Shown: positions 48,357-61,250, numbered from the stretch's first letter. The stretch is DNA of 64,000 nt from Dermanyssus gallinae (GCA_003439945.1 QVRM01005976.1:1-64000); one strand, 5' to 3'. A program made the numbers and translations. Notes: generated by a model not told the origin, from the letters alone.

Positions 48357-48545
48357 AGCTGACCCTCAGCCAACAGCTGACGTGCACGCGTTTGCTTTCG
48401 CAGTGCTTCGTAAGACGGACCCCATTGAGAAAAAATTTGAGAAAAAAACGGTGGATCGATCGAAGCCGTGCGTCCTCACGTGCACTCCGGTCGCGTCGCG
48501 AGGCGCACGCGAATGCACCACGCTTGCACCGGGCCTGACGCGGTG
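48357..48545 (-). repeat. tRNA-derived SINE, copy 2
   Basis: Shares with copy 1 (30045-30225) the words gctgaccctcagccaa, gcttcgtaa(g)acggacccc, gcgaggcgca and caccgggc in the same order and spacing. Box B is decayed (GGCTTCGATCGATCC on minus). It is GC-rich and has diverged from copy 1. Confidence 0.7.
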
Positions 48546-48608
48546 GGGAAATCGTTGGGGGTAGAGAGGAGACAGCGGGCTAGAGAGTGAGAGAGGGACT
48601 CAGTGAGA

Positions 48609-48648
<40 letters not shown>

Positions 48649-48740
48649 AACCGCTGGGAGTAGAGAAGACAGCGGACTAGAGAGAGAGAAAGAGTGTCCG
48701 AGAAAGAGAGAGAGACTTAGTGAGAGGAATAAAGAGGGTG
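48546..48740. repeat. GA-rich tract
   Basis: AGAGAG units at 48564-48600, a GA run at 48611-48646, then AGAGAGAAAG units to about 48725. A block around aaaccgctgggagtagagaagacagcgg repeats aaatcgttgggggtagagaggagacagcgg at 48549. Confidence 0.85.
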
Positions 48741-50805
48741 GAGGAGCGGGAGAAGATTTTCTAGACAGACAGGCGACGGGATGACCGAGTGTATTGGCTG
48801 GCTGGCTCGCTGGCTAACTAACGGACTGACTGAGTGGCAGTGGGAGCAGCGACGACGACGACAGGCAATACCGTGCACACACATGTACAACACATGTGCT
48901 GTGTCGGCGCTCGAGCCGCAACCCGGGGCGATGCTGCTGCTGCTGCCGCGGCGCGAGGAGGAACTCGTGAGGAGCGAGGTGACGCGAAGCGCGAAGCCGC
49001 AACACATGTGGAAAAGTTACCTCACGGAGCGCAACAACTTCAGTTGTTACTTCGAGGAGACTACATCGTCGACACTGCTAACAATAACGACGAAGACGAT
49101 GACGACGACGACGACGACGAAGAAGAAGATCTCTACGATGACGGCGGAGGTAGCGGCTGCTCGCCCAACAACGACGCCGATCACAACACCGACGGTGAGG
49201 ACACGACGACACAACGTCGAAACAACCTCGATCCGATCGGCTGGTTGGCTGGATCGAGCTGGCTGGTTAAGTAGAAAATGGTCGCCATTGACCAGATGTG
49301 ATAGCAGCAGCAGCATAGAAAACTCACCGAAAGACCCGCAGGGTGCGGGGCAGTGCGGCGACAGTGGGGCTGGCTGCATGGATGGATAGCGGCCGAGGTT
49401 CCGTCGCATTGAGGTGGCCGTCGCTCTTTCCGCGGAGACGAGGCTTCCGCCGGCCCAAATCAATCAGAAATCGTCTCCTGATGAATGGATGATTGAATGA
49501 GTAAATGACATTCGCTTAGTGAGTACGACAGACAAACATGCTCGAAAGCATTCAGCATCTGTTCTGTACTATTTATTTCGTCCTCGTTCATATCTCACAA
49601 TCTTGCACGCGCGCTCTCTCTATCTTGCTATTCTGCGCTCCCTTACGCTGAATTCAATTTAGCATAGCATCTAAGCACCGGCTCTCAGATGCGCACATAC
49701 ACATCAGGAAAAGCCCAATGAGAGATGTTCATAACGCCCCGCTTATGCTACGGTGATTTCAACTTATTTAGCTTTTTGCAATAAATGACGGGTGATCGAT
49801 TTTTGGCTTAGGGAGAATCTGCCGTTCATTGCAGGCGCTTACAGTTTTTCCAAATCCTGACTTTTACTTCCACGATTATAATCGCTAGATTGCAGCAGTC
49901 ATCTACATACAATTTTATGTTATGTGCATTCATTAGCAAATTGTAGCAGAAAACGTATTTAATACCGAATAATTATACTTCGAGGTGCTTAGAGCAAGCT
50001 AGAGTGCTATAAGGTTGCACTGGCCACTGCGCAGCTAGCATTGCTCGTGATGCCTCGAGCATAAGTGAACATTGGAGAATACGCGCACACTTATTTACAG
50101 ATAGAAGTGTGCGCTGTTTGGGGGTTGTCCATAGTTTTTCAAACAGTTGTTAAACGCATAGAGATTAGCTTGTAAAATGCGTGACCTATACTGGCGTCGC
50201 TGTTAAAGCTACCGTAGTGTGGGTTCATAAACTTATTAGAATCCGGTCGTCCTCTTTACCCCTTGGGTGGCCACACGACAGTAGTCTTTAGATTTCCTTA
50301 CATGACAACTTTACGTTGCAAGAAAGGCTGTTCGACTTGTAAAGCTAGCGATATTTCTCTCTTCTTCCGCACATACATTATATTGGTGTTTTCTATATAT
50401 TTGTAATGTATATGTAAGCAAAAAACGTTGTCTTCTGCCTACGTGGCAAGGCATCCCACAAAGTGCAACTGAATGGCTTTCAACAACGTTAAGTTTATTA
50501 AGAAAATAAAGAAACTTTCACACCGATCAACCGCCGCTCAAGCGGCTACACTGTCGTAACCTACGACATCTTACGTCGTTCACGTGACGACTTCTTCGCC
50601 ACCCGACCTTCTCGGGAGCCAACACCAAAATGCACACCGTAACATGCACGCTGAACGGCGCCAGCCGTTTAATTCTCTACCTTTAAGGCTTATTCCCTTA
50701 CCCCTGCTCGATTTTTTCGCCGCTTCTACTGACTCTTTCTTCTACTGAAACACAACAAAGTAGCTATACAAAGGGGAGGTGGAGAAAGATAAAGTCAATA
50801 ACGTC
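48741..50805. other. no gene recognised
   Basis: CAG/CTG and GAC/GAA runs at 48930-48960 and 49085-49135, then unique DNA. No domain. Confidence 0.4.
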
Positions 50806-51072
50806 TATATATATATATATATATATGGAAACGGAGCACAATGTTTTGAATATTCCTTGATTTTATATTTTGAAATGAGTGAGACCCGAATCTCTCTCTC
50901 CCCTCCCCCCCCTCTCTCTCTCTATAAATATATATATATATATATATACATATATACGGAGCACAATGTTGTTTTGAATAATCCTTGATTTTATATTTAG
51001 AAGTAAGTGAAACGCGAATCTCTCACTCACGCCCTCTCTCTTTATCTCTCTCTATATATATATATATATATC
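50806..51072. repeat. tandem duplication of about 125 bp with TA/CT arrays
   Basis: The block starting acggagcacaatgtt, with ttgaata(t/a)tccttgattt and ttatat, then gaatctctctc, a CT run and a TA run, occurs twice: about 50829-50955 and 50957-51072. The second copy has a 3-bp GTT gain and a few substitutions. Confidence 0.9.
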
Positions 51073-52019
51073 TTCAAAATATCATATGTACAATTGGTGT
51101 ACTCTCATGTACAACTTAAGGTTGTCAGCGTGCATTTTGTAGGTGAAGTGGAGACGGCGACGACTGTTTACCATAGTCAAGAACAAATATTGTATATAAC
51201 GATGAGACAAGCAGGAGTGTTGAGGCATTTCAAGGCGATAGGATACATTCAGACAAACGGTCCACTCGCTGCCTTGACGATGAACTAGCGATTGGCTAGT
51301 AATGAGGACGGCATTAGTTTAGGACACGTGGACCAATCCTTAACACGATCGAACGTGCGAGAGAACGCGACGAAAAAAACAGCATGTAGAGCGCTGTTTC
51401 TGTTTAGCCGGTCTAGGGTCCGGCGTGGGCTACTACCAGAAGCTGTGCAGTCGTCGATCTTGCCATGAATGAATTCGTGTCGGTGTCTCTGACAACTCAT
51501 TACTTCTCGGGGAAACACGTTAAGAGAGTCCACCTTTTTCATCACAAGACACCAACTAGTTGTTGTGGGCAACAGCACGATAGCGCTAAGCAAATTCTTC
51601 CATCCCTTTTCATAGTATGGGGTTACAATTCTACGACTCATGGAATAGCAACTAGACTTGAGCATCTTCCAAGCTGCGTGAAAACTGATAGGCTACAGTG
51701 GCTTGGGCACAACGCCAGCAAGTTTGGCGAATATGTACCAGCTATCAGGGAGTTCCGTCTGCAATTAACGTTTTACTCCATTCCTGTTTATTGTAGACAA
51801 CTTTAGGTGATAATTTGATTTTGTTTAATGGCCCCTTAATGAATCCCTCACCACTTGTGCGGTGTTTGTCACACTGACAAAATGTTGAGCTAGTATCGTC
51901 CTACTGTACTGTATACAAGCAGACGAGTTTAAATCCTGTATCCATAGTAATAGAGAACTCGATACTCATCATCGTCACTGTTACACGTGGAAAACTGCTC
52001 CGCTGCCGCTTTGTTGACA
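51073..52019. other. unassigned; one weak LINE-like word
   Basis: A plus frame (51465-51806) contains DRLQWLGHNASKFGE, faintly like the R.RW.GH.. tail of RTE/CR1-type LINE ORFs. It is not enough for a call. The remainder is unique. Confidence 0.3.
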
Positions 52020-52190
52020 CTAAGTTAGCATCGGAGTCAGCTATAATATTATTCAGTCTGGCCTGAGACTAATCAAGCGTGATCATTCTGTGGGTGCGTA
52101 TTTTTGTATCAATATTCTTCAACACAGGTCAAAGTCAAGTGTTGTTGTTTTTCGTAAAACCTTTCGATCTGTCGTTGCAAATCATCGATT
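52020..52190. repeat. repeat unit C, copy 1
   Basis: Begins gttagcatcggagtcagct and includes ggcctgagactaatcaagcg and ttcgtaaaacctttcgatct. The same words lie at 53402-53512 and, after a 175-bp interruption, 53690-53735. Confidence 0.8.
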
Positions 52191-52205
52191 TTTTGGCGTT
52201 GAATA

Positions 52206-52325
52206 AATGCCATATAAATTGATCTGGTAGCGGCAATAAGGACACTGACCGTTTCGGGTAACCGGCTCAACCAATGCCGACGCGAGAAAGACTCTGGTTT
52301 ATTTCAGACCAATTTATATGGCATT
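52206..52325. mobile_element. 120-bp MITE-like element
   Basis: Terminal inverted repeats of 21 bp at 52206-52226 and 52305-52325 (outer end aatgccatataaattg) match at 20 of 21 positions. The interior is non-coding. A target duplication is not clear. Confidence 0.6.
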
Positions 52326-52451
52326 AATTGCGGCCCCTGGTAGCAGGTAATCCCCATCCCGGGCGCTGCGCTCCCATCAAAAAAATTTTTGAGTGTACGA
52401 TAAGTTTATTTAATGTTTCATATGTTAATAGTTAAATAATAGTTGTTACTG

Positions 52452-52955
52452 CTACGGCATTTTTGGCAGTCCTTCCCCCGGCGATAGAAGCGACCCCACT
52501 ACCGCCACTGCGTTGCCACGTTGAACTTCTATGGAGATACGCTACACCAGGTACTCCCCGGCTCGAGCATGCTTTGTCACAGCAGTTACCCTCTTTCCAA
52601 GCTCCTTGAGGAACTTGACGGTCGCCTCACCCATTGCCCCTAGCGTTTCCATGGCGATCGGCTGAATTATGTATTGCGGCGAGAGCTCCCTGTACTTCGA
52701 CAATTTGCGACGTTCAGCAAGACGTGCGCTTGCGCCAGCTTCCCGATTTGTGCGCGCAATCTAACTGTTGGCAAGTGTACATGAAACCGTCGAGTCCCAC
52801 ACTAGCAGACGACCCCGTTCCCATGATGCTAGGGTTTTTCCATCGGGGCGTAGAAGGCTGTTGGCACACATACCGAGGGGCTCTTTCATTGAAGGAATCT
52901 GGGCGCTCTGCAGAGCACGGTGTACGACATCGTTTATGGCGAAATATCCCATTAA
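52452..52955 (-). pseudogene. LINE-Q C-terminal domain, best copy (copy 7)
   Basis: One minus frame runs about 168 codons: INDVVHRALQSAQIPSMKEP, RPDGKTLASWERGRLLVWDS, TVSCTLANS, stop, REAGASARLAERRKLSKYRE, IQPIAMETLGAMGEATVKF, LKELGKRVTAVT, ARAGEYLV, stop, RISIEVQRGNAVAVVGSL, GLPKMP, stop at 52452. Both internal stops are TAG where the other copies have CAG (Gln), so two point changes separate it from an open frame. The WDxTV...ExxKxxKY arrangement suggests a nuclease-like fold (D..V.D and E-x-K pattern), but that is inference. It lacks any RT upstream. Confidence 0.75.
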
Positions 52956-53068
52956 TCATTATCGTCATTATCATAGATCAACATACTCATCAATCTATCT
53001 CATACACTACACTCTCCTCCCCCCCGCTTCACTTTTTTAGCGTTACCTACTACCTATGACTACCTATG

Positions 53069-53263
53069 CTATCTCACATAATCATCTAAATATTTCGGTG
53101 TTGCTCTTGTCGTTCTCGACCGTCTCAACTCCGGTTGCTCGGTGTCACTTTCATCTGCTGAAATGTATTCTTCCGGTTCCGACGATTGTTCTTTTGGTTC
53201 CGATTTTGTGCACTTTTGCACTAGCACTGGTGCTGGCTGCTTAAGTGTTTGATTGACCATCAA
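53069..53263 (-). pseudogene. LTR-retrotransposon pol C-terminal tail
   Basis: The minus strand reads MVNQTLKQPAPVLVQKCTKS, a Glu/Ser-rich linker, then ELRRSRTTRATPKYLDDYVR and stop. The RRSxRxxxxPxYLxDYV ending is typical of the end of pol (after integrase) in Ty3-type and related elements. An in-frame stop sits right before the Met. The upstream sequence (53264-53397) is repeat unit A, so the unit is probably internal retroelement DNA. Confidence 0.5.
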
Positions 53264-53912
53264 CTATCTTTGTCGAAAAGTTATTGCCAACTCTCATAAA
53301 GCGACGGTGTTGCTGCTAATCAGCCGACACAGAAGGTGCACGTGCTGATCGACATGCAGAGAACCGTGTGAAAAGGACGACTTTGACGACTTGTCATCTC
53401 CGTTAGCATCGGAGTCAGCTGGCTGGGCCTGAGACTAATCAAGCGTGATCATTCTGTAAGTGCGTATTTTTGTATCAGTATTCTTCAACGAAGGTCAAAG
53501 TCAAGTGTTGGCAGGGAATTTATCAATACCGGCAATACTTTTGCTACGATCCTTAAAATCCATTACAGCTGTGCCTTTTGTCCGAATAAAGTGGAGCGAT
53601 TTCGGATTATGACTGCGCGAGTTGCATGCCTGCTAAGGTGTTCACCACTTCGCCAAGCTTCCTTAGGTGAGAGGATTCTCTTGTTATTGTTCGTAAAACC
53701 TTTCGATCTGTAGTTGCGAATCATCGAAACAGTGCTGGCTGTTTGAGTATTTAAATGACCATCAACAACATCTTTGTCGAATAGTCATTGTCAACTCTCA
53801 TAAAGCGACGGTGTCGCTGCTAATCAGCAGACACAGAAGGTGCACGTGATGCTCGACGTGCAGAGAACCGTGTGGAAGGACGACTTTGACGACCTGTCTC
53901 CCACGTGCTGTT
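53228..53912. repeat. repeat units A-C-A' in tandem
   Basis: Unit A (53228-53397) and A' (53738-53912) share caactctcataaagcgacgg, gctaatcagc(c/a)gacacagaag and gagaaccgtgtg. Between them is unit C (53402-53512 plus 53690-53735), also present at 52020-52190. The segment 53513-53689 is absent from the 52-kb copy, so it is an insertion here or a deletion there. Confidence 0.8.
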
Positions 53913-56180
53913 GTGTCGGAATGTGGCAAGTGATTCCGTCTTCCTTGAGAGGATACACATCTAAACATCAGGCAGCTTGTTTGATTTACGCAGCGCCAGT
54001 TCCAATTGCAACATAGTACAAACCATCCCGTTTGTAGCGTCAGCTTACACTCTTATACAGCTTATATGTCGTTGGCGCCTTCAAGAGCGTCCATATCGGC
54101 ATCACGTTCATCACTGGAACTAACAGGTGGGGTTACAACAGTCGCACTTTTTTTTAGCTAACTTAACTAACTGTACTTAATTGACCCAACGCGACGGAAT
54201 GTTGTCAGGTGAGAGGTTTATGCGAGTAATATGGACTTTACTATCGCATGCTGGGCATAGTTCACTAAGTCCGCACAGCCAGCATCGTTCAGAACGGCAC
54301 CGTTTGGGCTGATGCAATTTCTTTGCTAAGACGGAAGTGTTCTCATTGTCTCAGTAAAGTGACGTATACCGTTAACTAAATATATTCACTGTTTCGTACT
54401 GTGGTCAGGTAAGATTTTGCAGATGGATCAAGCCTGTTCTATTTTGTCTTTATAGCAGACAAACTAATATAGAAGATTTAAAATGGTTATCTAATATTTG
54501 TCAAGAACAAAGGTGTACCCTCATCGCACGCCTAGATAAAAAGCTTAGACTTTGGTTCGTGTTGTAATAATTTCCAATTCTCTCTTAGCATTCTATAGTG
54601 CGACCGTTATTGAGTGCGTCACACAACTACCGTCTAGCACAGAATAAGAGCGAATCGAGTATTTTAGTGAACGCAAAGCGATCGGGCCGTTTCTTGAAAA
54701 ATCAATAGGATTTCCCAGAAGATAAAAGTGCAATTTGGCCGAGTGGTTGGCCGCCTCACAATTGTAAGAAAAAATATCAATGAAACTTTATTCGTTAGGT
54801 GGTAGGCATCGCGTATCATGGTGACGCTTGCCTGGTTTGTTATATTGAAAACGATTCGAACAATATAAAACACATTAATTACGTGCCGGTAGAATGTCAG
54901 TCGAGTGCGAGATTGTCGGTGTGTCATCGAGGGTGAATTTTCCTTCACCTTTCCAAATGAAGAAGAAAGACAACTCACAAGTGAAGCGAATTAGTTAAGT
55001 AGATTCCACACTCATGTAGCACTGTATAGAAGCTTTCAACCTGCATCAGTGAAAGCAGCTGCTGCGTAAGGCCGTTTTTTTTATCTTTATCAGAGGGAGA
55101 TAAGTTCAAGGGGATTTGAGGGTGCTAGGTGGCCCTAGTGTTCAAGATTAGTTTAGGTTTAGCATTTTCACAAGAACTCGCTAAACTTATTCAATGTGCA
55201 ATCTATTCGATATTTTACTTTTTTTGGGAAGCCGCGATTGTATTTTCGATCTGGGTCGATCGAATCAATAGGTAATCGCCAGTGGCCATACTACAGTGAA
55301 ACAAACACAGTAGCGTGTGATTTACTTGAAGGCGGAGTGCTTGAAGACGGTTTTGACCTAACTCGACTTGAGCTAAAAGTCCTCAATAGGTTTATAAGTA
55401 TATTTTCTTGTTATAATACATCATTGGAATATATAAGACTATACCAATACAAAAAGGCAACACATTAGGTATGGCAAACCACCGGTCCATTTCTCAATAA
55501 TATTATGGCACATCGGTGCCCCATGGGTCCTTAATGCATAAACGCAAGATTTGCCTTAATCCTACATAGCATGCGGTGTGTCTGACTCAGGAAAAAGTTC
55601 ATTGGGTATATTTATTTTCTTTCAACTAAAAGTTTTGTAAAGTGTTTTCCATAGAAGTCGCGTTAACCACCAATTACTCTTACATAAAATGGTCCAGTCT
55701 GACACTCGTAGCCAGACTGCTGAAGGTGCCGTTCTTATATTTCCAGCGGCCTGTTAGAGGTCGGCTCGACAACGAACAAAAGAAAAATTAGAGGTTGAAG
55801 TAGTATTAGGGAACGGTGCCAGCCCCTCGTCTCGTCATAAGGCCGTTAAGGTAGAGGTTTTTGAGGGTATTACCACAATAACATTGGCATCAACTCCCAC
55901 ACTACCTGGTGTGTGAAAAATGGTATCATATTTTATCAAAGACATTTGCTCTAGTAAAGGAGGCGGACCAATCGAAATGTAGTCGAAAGTTATCTAAACG
56001 CTCTAAGACTTCGGCGAGCAGCAACGCTTTCCCATACATATACGATCTACAAAGTAAGAAAAACCGATATCATCGGTTAAGAGGTAATGGATTTGGCGAC
56101 GTCTTGTCATTGACGGCCGTGGCCTGCAAAATGACCCAAATGTCTGTTGAGCAATGAAAATGAGAGATTTTACCAAATTA
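53913..56180. other. no gene recognised
   Basis: AT-rich unique DNA. A minus frame of 104 codons (54664-54978) and a plus frame of 90 codons (55196-55468) are unassigned. Confidence 0.35.
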
Positions 56181-56250
56181 TATTGGTATATATATATATA
56201 TATATATAATTGGTGTAACAATATATATATATATATATTTATATATCAAA
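56181..56250. repeat. two short TA arrays
   Basis: TA at 56188-56208 and 56221-56245. The word accaaattata on the left and tataattggtgt on the right of the first array make an imperfect inverted repeat. Confidence 0.75.
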
Positions 56251-59200
56251 AGGTTATCGTTACTCTATTTCAGTTGCCGAACGCGTGAAAAAGATAAAGG
56301 TTTATGAGTACAACCTTATGAAGTGTACATTACACTAAATCTAAGCGACATAAGCAGAATTGAATGCAATGCATTTTTCTTACAGTACATATATATTTAT
56401 GTACGAGCATATTTATATGTAGCCTGCCTCACGTACTGGGTGCCTTCAAGACCCTGAATAATTAGATACCCAGGTGCCCTTTCATACGATGGTCAAGGTC
56501 CTTCCGCCTCTTTCTCTTTAGATGAAAGAGAGTCATGATATGTAATCGTCTGTGCTAGGCCATACGCTCTTAACATTTTGTGGCATCTCTCTCTCTTGTA
56601 GCACGCCGTCGTGGGCCCGGTCCTCCGTAATTGGCCCCAACGGATAGCTGTGTTTTTAAGGGAGCTAATTATTACACTTTGAGATACAAGACAGAGTTAC
56701 AGTGCACAGGATCTTACGAGCGTTTCGATACTTATGGACTTTCACCTCGGAGTCATATCTCCGTAATCCGCCACGTACCATACTCTCCCACGATTATTGC
56801 CACGAGCTTTCTGATAATTAAGGGCACTGGAGGCACGCTCCTTACAGGAAGACCCATAAAGGTATTGAAGTCTCTTTAGCTTTCGGTATATCTACTTAGC
56901 TATTCCAAAAACAATTTTCTCTATGGTGATTCTTATCGTTTCCATGATCGAAGCAGGGTTACCTCCCTGGACTCCCAGTCAGAGTCGTCGCAAAGAAAAG
57001 TCAAACGTCCATTTCTCGTCCGTAATAATTTTCTCAATTATTTGTTCTAAGCCTCTTGAGCTCCTCTTAAGAGCGGCTAAGCCTCCTTTTTCTGCATTCC
57101 CTCTGATCTGCCTTCGCTCGTGCTACACGGGAGGCTGTGACTTTCCAGGTTTCATATCGATCAACAATAGCTGGCAATGTAAGCTTCTTGCTTATTTGTC
57201 CCCGGTGGCAGCCGCGAGTCTTTACGATACAGTGTGGAGAAGTTAGGTAAGTGGACTGCCGTCTATAATCCTCTTAGAGCCTGATTGGCGCAAAAATGTA
57301 GGCATCTGACAGGACGTAGAGCTGAAATTCGTGAGAAGTGTAGAGGCGTGTCGATCGCACAAGGATTATTACGGGCCAGAAAACGACAACTCTCGAAATA
57401 TAGACAAGAGGCTTTACCTAATTCCGAGTATGGCTTCCAGGCAGCGAACTGCAACTAAAGTAACAAGATAATATTCTACAGTATTACTATTGCAGTATGC
57501 AGTATTATTACAGTATACAGTCCTCAAGAAGAAAGTACACTGAGCACACCGAAAGCTAGTATATATAAAACATTTTATACAAGAAGAGCAACGTGCAGTG
57601 GTGCGCCCGCCCTCCGAAGAAGGCAAGGGTTCATGAAGCGCATGTATCTCGAGAAAAGCAGAAAAATCCCGATAAAAGAAAACAAAGAAAAAATAATCAC
57701 ATGCGTTACGAGTTGTTCTATGCAACTGCAATTATAGACGTGTTGATTGTCACTGGAACATGGAGCCGTAAACCAGTTCCTATTAAAATTGAAATAAGTG
57801 TAATTAGCAGGAAAAAGAATCTTGTAGTCCCAAAAGTCATCTCAGTGTCCAAAAGTGTCTTAAAACAAGGCTGAGCAGGTCAACAGATGGCCGAACTAAC
57901 AATCTCCCTCCAGAAGTAAATGACCGGTACTTCGGCGGTGATAGTTAACCTAAGAGAAAACGGCGCTTACGCCGCACATTAATGCACGTGCAAAATATCG
58001 ATATAATCTCTTCTTTATACAGTATTATCTTAAATAGACATGAACCAGTGAGCCGGTGTTTTTCATGTGCTCAGCAAATAGCTAAAACTTAAAACGCTAA
58101 AGGACGTAATTTTCATAATGGCTATCATTGAACGTACAAGAAGTTCGACCGCCAGACGTTTCAGGGCTAAGCAGAAACCCTACGCAGGTAATGCGTGACG
58201 ATGAAAACCGTTTTAAAAAAATAGATTTGTCATGATTTACATAAAATGTGTTTTATATTTTTGCCATATTTACGCGACACAATTCCGTACAGTCAGATTA
58301 AATACAACACGAACAACATGTTGCTTCATGTTATAGTCACTAATAAGCATTCGATATGAAGTAGACTTGTTTGCGTCACAAAAACAGCCTATTCTATCAT
58401 GCCAGCGAAACTGCACAAAACAAGCTGACGCTTAGAGGCGTGCTCTGGACGCTGCGTTTGAACTAAGCGCCAGCATGCACCTGTAAAAGATAGCTATTGT
58501 CCTATTTGTTAGTGCATGGGTTTAGAAACAAGACGCCAGTTAAGACACGTGCTCTTGCAGCACTCACGTGGCTCTGTTTTATTTTACTGTCAATCTCTTA
58601 CTGTCCTTATACACAGCGGTGTTGTTTTGTTGTGGGTTTTGTTGATGTTCTTGTTTGTTGTCGTTTTGCCCCTTTGCTTTAGACGTAGGTTGTCCACTAC
58701 AAATATTGCTATATTCAGTAGCGTTATAGTAAATAGTCCATACTAGGAAACGAGGAGGATTCGTTCTTTCTGCTGTGCTTGCTGCAATTTATTTATTGTT
58801 TTCTGTTTTTTTTTGTTGTGGTTCTTGTTGTTATAATCTGCGTTGCTTGTCTGTTTGTTGTTGCTCGTTGTATCATGTGTATTCGTGTCTGTCAATATGA
58901 TGAACGTTGTTATTGTTACCGTTTCTTGTGGTTGTGTTTGTGATACTACTGGCGTGTGTTATGGATAATGTCTTCGACGGATGTTGTTGCTGTAATCGTT
59001 GTCGTTGCTGCTCTTGGCATTTTTGCAATAACTGTTCATCTATACACAGTGTTCTTCATTAAAGTACAGAATTTGTACATTGATGGAATTTCGTCACTTG
59101 TATCGCTGAGTCGGTTGGTTGCTTAGGTTAGGTTAGATGCTTCGCGTGTTGTCACTAGAGGGTTTTATTTGCTTACATAGTAAATCCCTGTCTTGCTTTC

Positions 59201-60780
59201 AGCTTATGACGTCATATGTGTCTGCTATCGATCGTGATGACGAATGATAAAATTGCAATAATAATAATAATATTAATAACTATATAATTGTCATATTAAT
59301 TCTCACAGTTACAAGCTAGCAATAGCAATAATATATTCTAGAGTGGTAGTAATGATAATTAAAATAGTAATAGTATTAATACAGTAATGGAAGAACTTAG
59401 GCTGTACTCCGATTGTACCCATATGTACAAGGTCATTGCATGGCTCCGAAGCGCCCGCTTCCGTTGCGCTACTCGACAATGGCTCATTCAGGCTGCTCAT
59501 TTATTTGTCGCCAGCGTCGAGATCACCGGAGAGGAAGCCCTGTCGATTGGAGGGCTTCGTAGGTTCTTCATCATCAGTCGACTCAACAATCATCATCGTC
59601 ATCCTCCCCAGCCTTCCGATTCCGTTTCAAGGGCAGGCGCGGATGACCCTGTCGGGGGATGCTTGTATGTTGCTCATTATTGGGGCGGGTTGGCGCGTCG
59701 GCGTCGGAGGCGAAGGCGGCGGGGGCGCTTGGGGGACCCAAAACAGTTGTCCCTCTATGCTGTTTACGTAGTTATTGTGGCACAACAAATATACCTTTTC
59801 TTGATTGGTTCCTAACTTATTTATACCACACATAGCCCCCCCATTTCTCTCTCTTTCTCTCCCTTGCAATGTTCCTTCATCCCATCCCACGTTTCCTTAC
59901 TTGCTTGCTGTCTTGAGCTTTGTTTCTTTTTCGCTCGGTCCACAGAAGCACGTGGCACCAATTCTGGTAGGTCGTTCGTCTGGATAGTGGTTCCACCTAT
60001 TATATCCGGGTAGGTTACACGATCATGAACACCTTCACCATTATCAGGTCGCATCCGTTACCATAGTATCCCGCGCCTATGCGCGTCCAGCGTCGTCGTC
60101 GTTGTTGTAGCTGTTCTTCACCACGGTTTATTGACTCTATCTCCGCGTCCATTGAGAACGGGGATGGTATCCCAAGTGGTGGCTTTCCAGTCTATTGGTG
60201 ACGCCTACAGACAAGCACACCTTCTCCTTAACCATTCCCTGTCAGTCCATTATCATCATCTCACCCGCCCCGCGCGCCCGTGCGTCTCGCGGCCTTAGCG
60301 GCCTAGCAGAGTAGCCTAGCAGTTGAAGTCGTCATAGAAGTACGGGGTTGGTAGTTGTAATTGTAGTACTAACAGTAGCAGTCATAGTACGCAGAGTACA
60401 TTGTTGTTGTGGTTGTTTTTGTTGCAGTACGAGTAGTAATCATGTGTGGTACCTTCGTCAATGTTTGGTATCATCGCTTGGTATTATTGTCATTATTATT
60501 ACTTATTTGCCCGACTGGCCATCAATCTCTCCCTCTCTCACGCGCGCACTCCCTTTATCTCTCTTTCCCTCTCGATCGAATGTGCATATAGATAGATGTA
60601 CGCATACACCTCTGTGCTTGTATGCATACATGCATGCGAAAAAAAATGTATGCGCTAGGATGTGCGTGCGTGTCCGTGCGTGTACGTCGTTGTATGCCCA
60701 TGTATGTTGTCTATGCCCTGATGATACTGTGTCAGCTGTCTACCTTTCTCTCGCAGCAGCAGCAACAGCAGCTGTAACAC
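56251..60780. other. no gene recognised
   Basis: Unique DNA. 58750-59020 is rich in TTGTTGT and pyrimidines, and 59230-59390 in ATA/AAT units. Several frames of 60-149 codons lack recognisable domains. An acceptor-like CTCTCGCAG at 60751-60759 is followed by AATAAA at 60793, which could be a small terminal exon. Confidence 0.35.
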
Positions 60781-61215
60781 ACGGCCGCCCACAATAAAGT
60801 AAACGATGATGGTGGCAACGATGATGCCTGATCTGATCTACGATCATGCGATCGTCTCCGATGCACATATATACACAAACACACACACATCCACACAAAG
60901 ACTGCAACGCCGTGCTATATAGCCGTGGAGACCGTGGTCAGTTGCCGCACATATTATTAACACTATTGCTGCCAAATAGCCACTACTGCTGTTTCCGCTA
61001 CAGTGCAGTGAAAACTGGTGAGGTGAGACTCACCACCGGCAATGAGATCGTAGCTCGCCCATCCCGAGGAGCGTTCCACGCGATCAAACCCCGCTGATTG
61101 AATAGTTAATGTTTGTTTGGTTAATTAATTTGAAGTGTGCCCCCCCGCTCTCCCTCCAGCGCCCCCCTTCGTCCGGAGAGAGAAAAGTCCAGACATGAAG
61201 CGGGACAGGACTATA

Positions 61216-61250
<35 letters not shown>

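Noticed and set aside
54729..54760. tRNA gene (tggccgagtggttggccgcc resembles the start of tRNA-Ser/Leu)
   Set aside because: No box B or acceptor-stem partner follows at any suitable distance. At best a decayed fragment.
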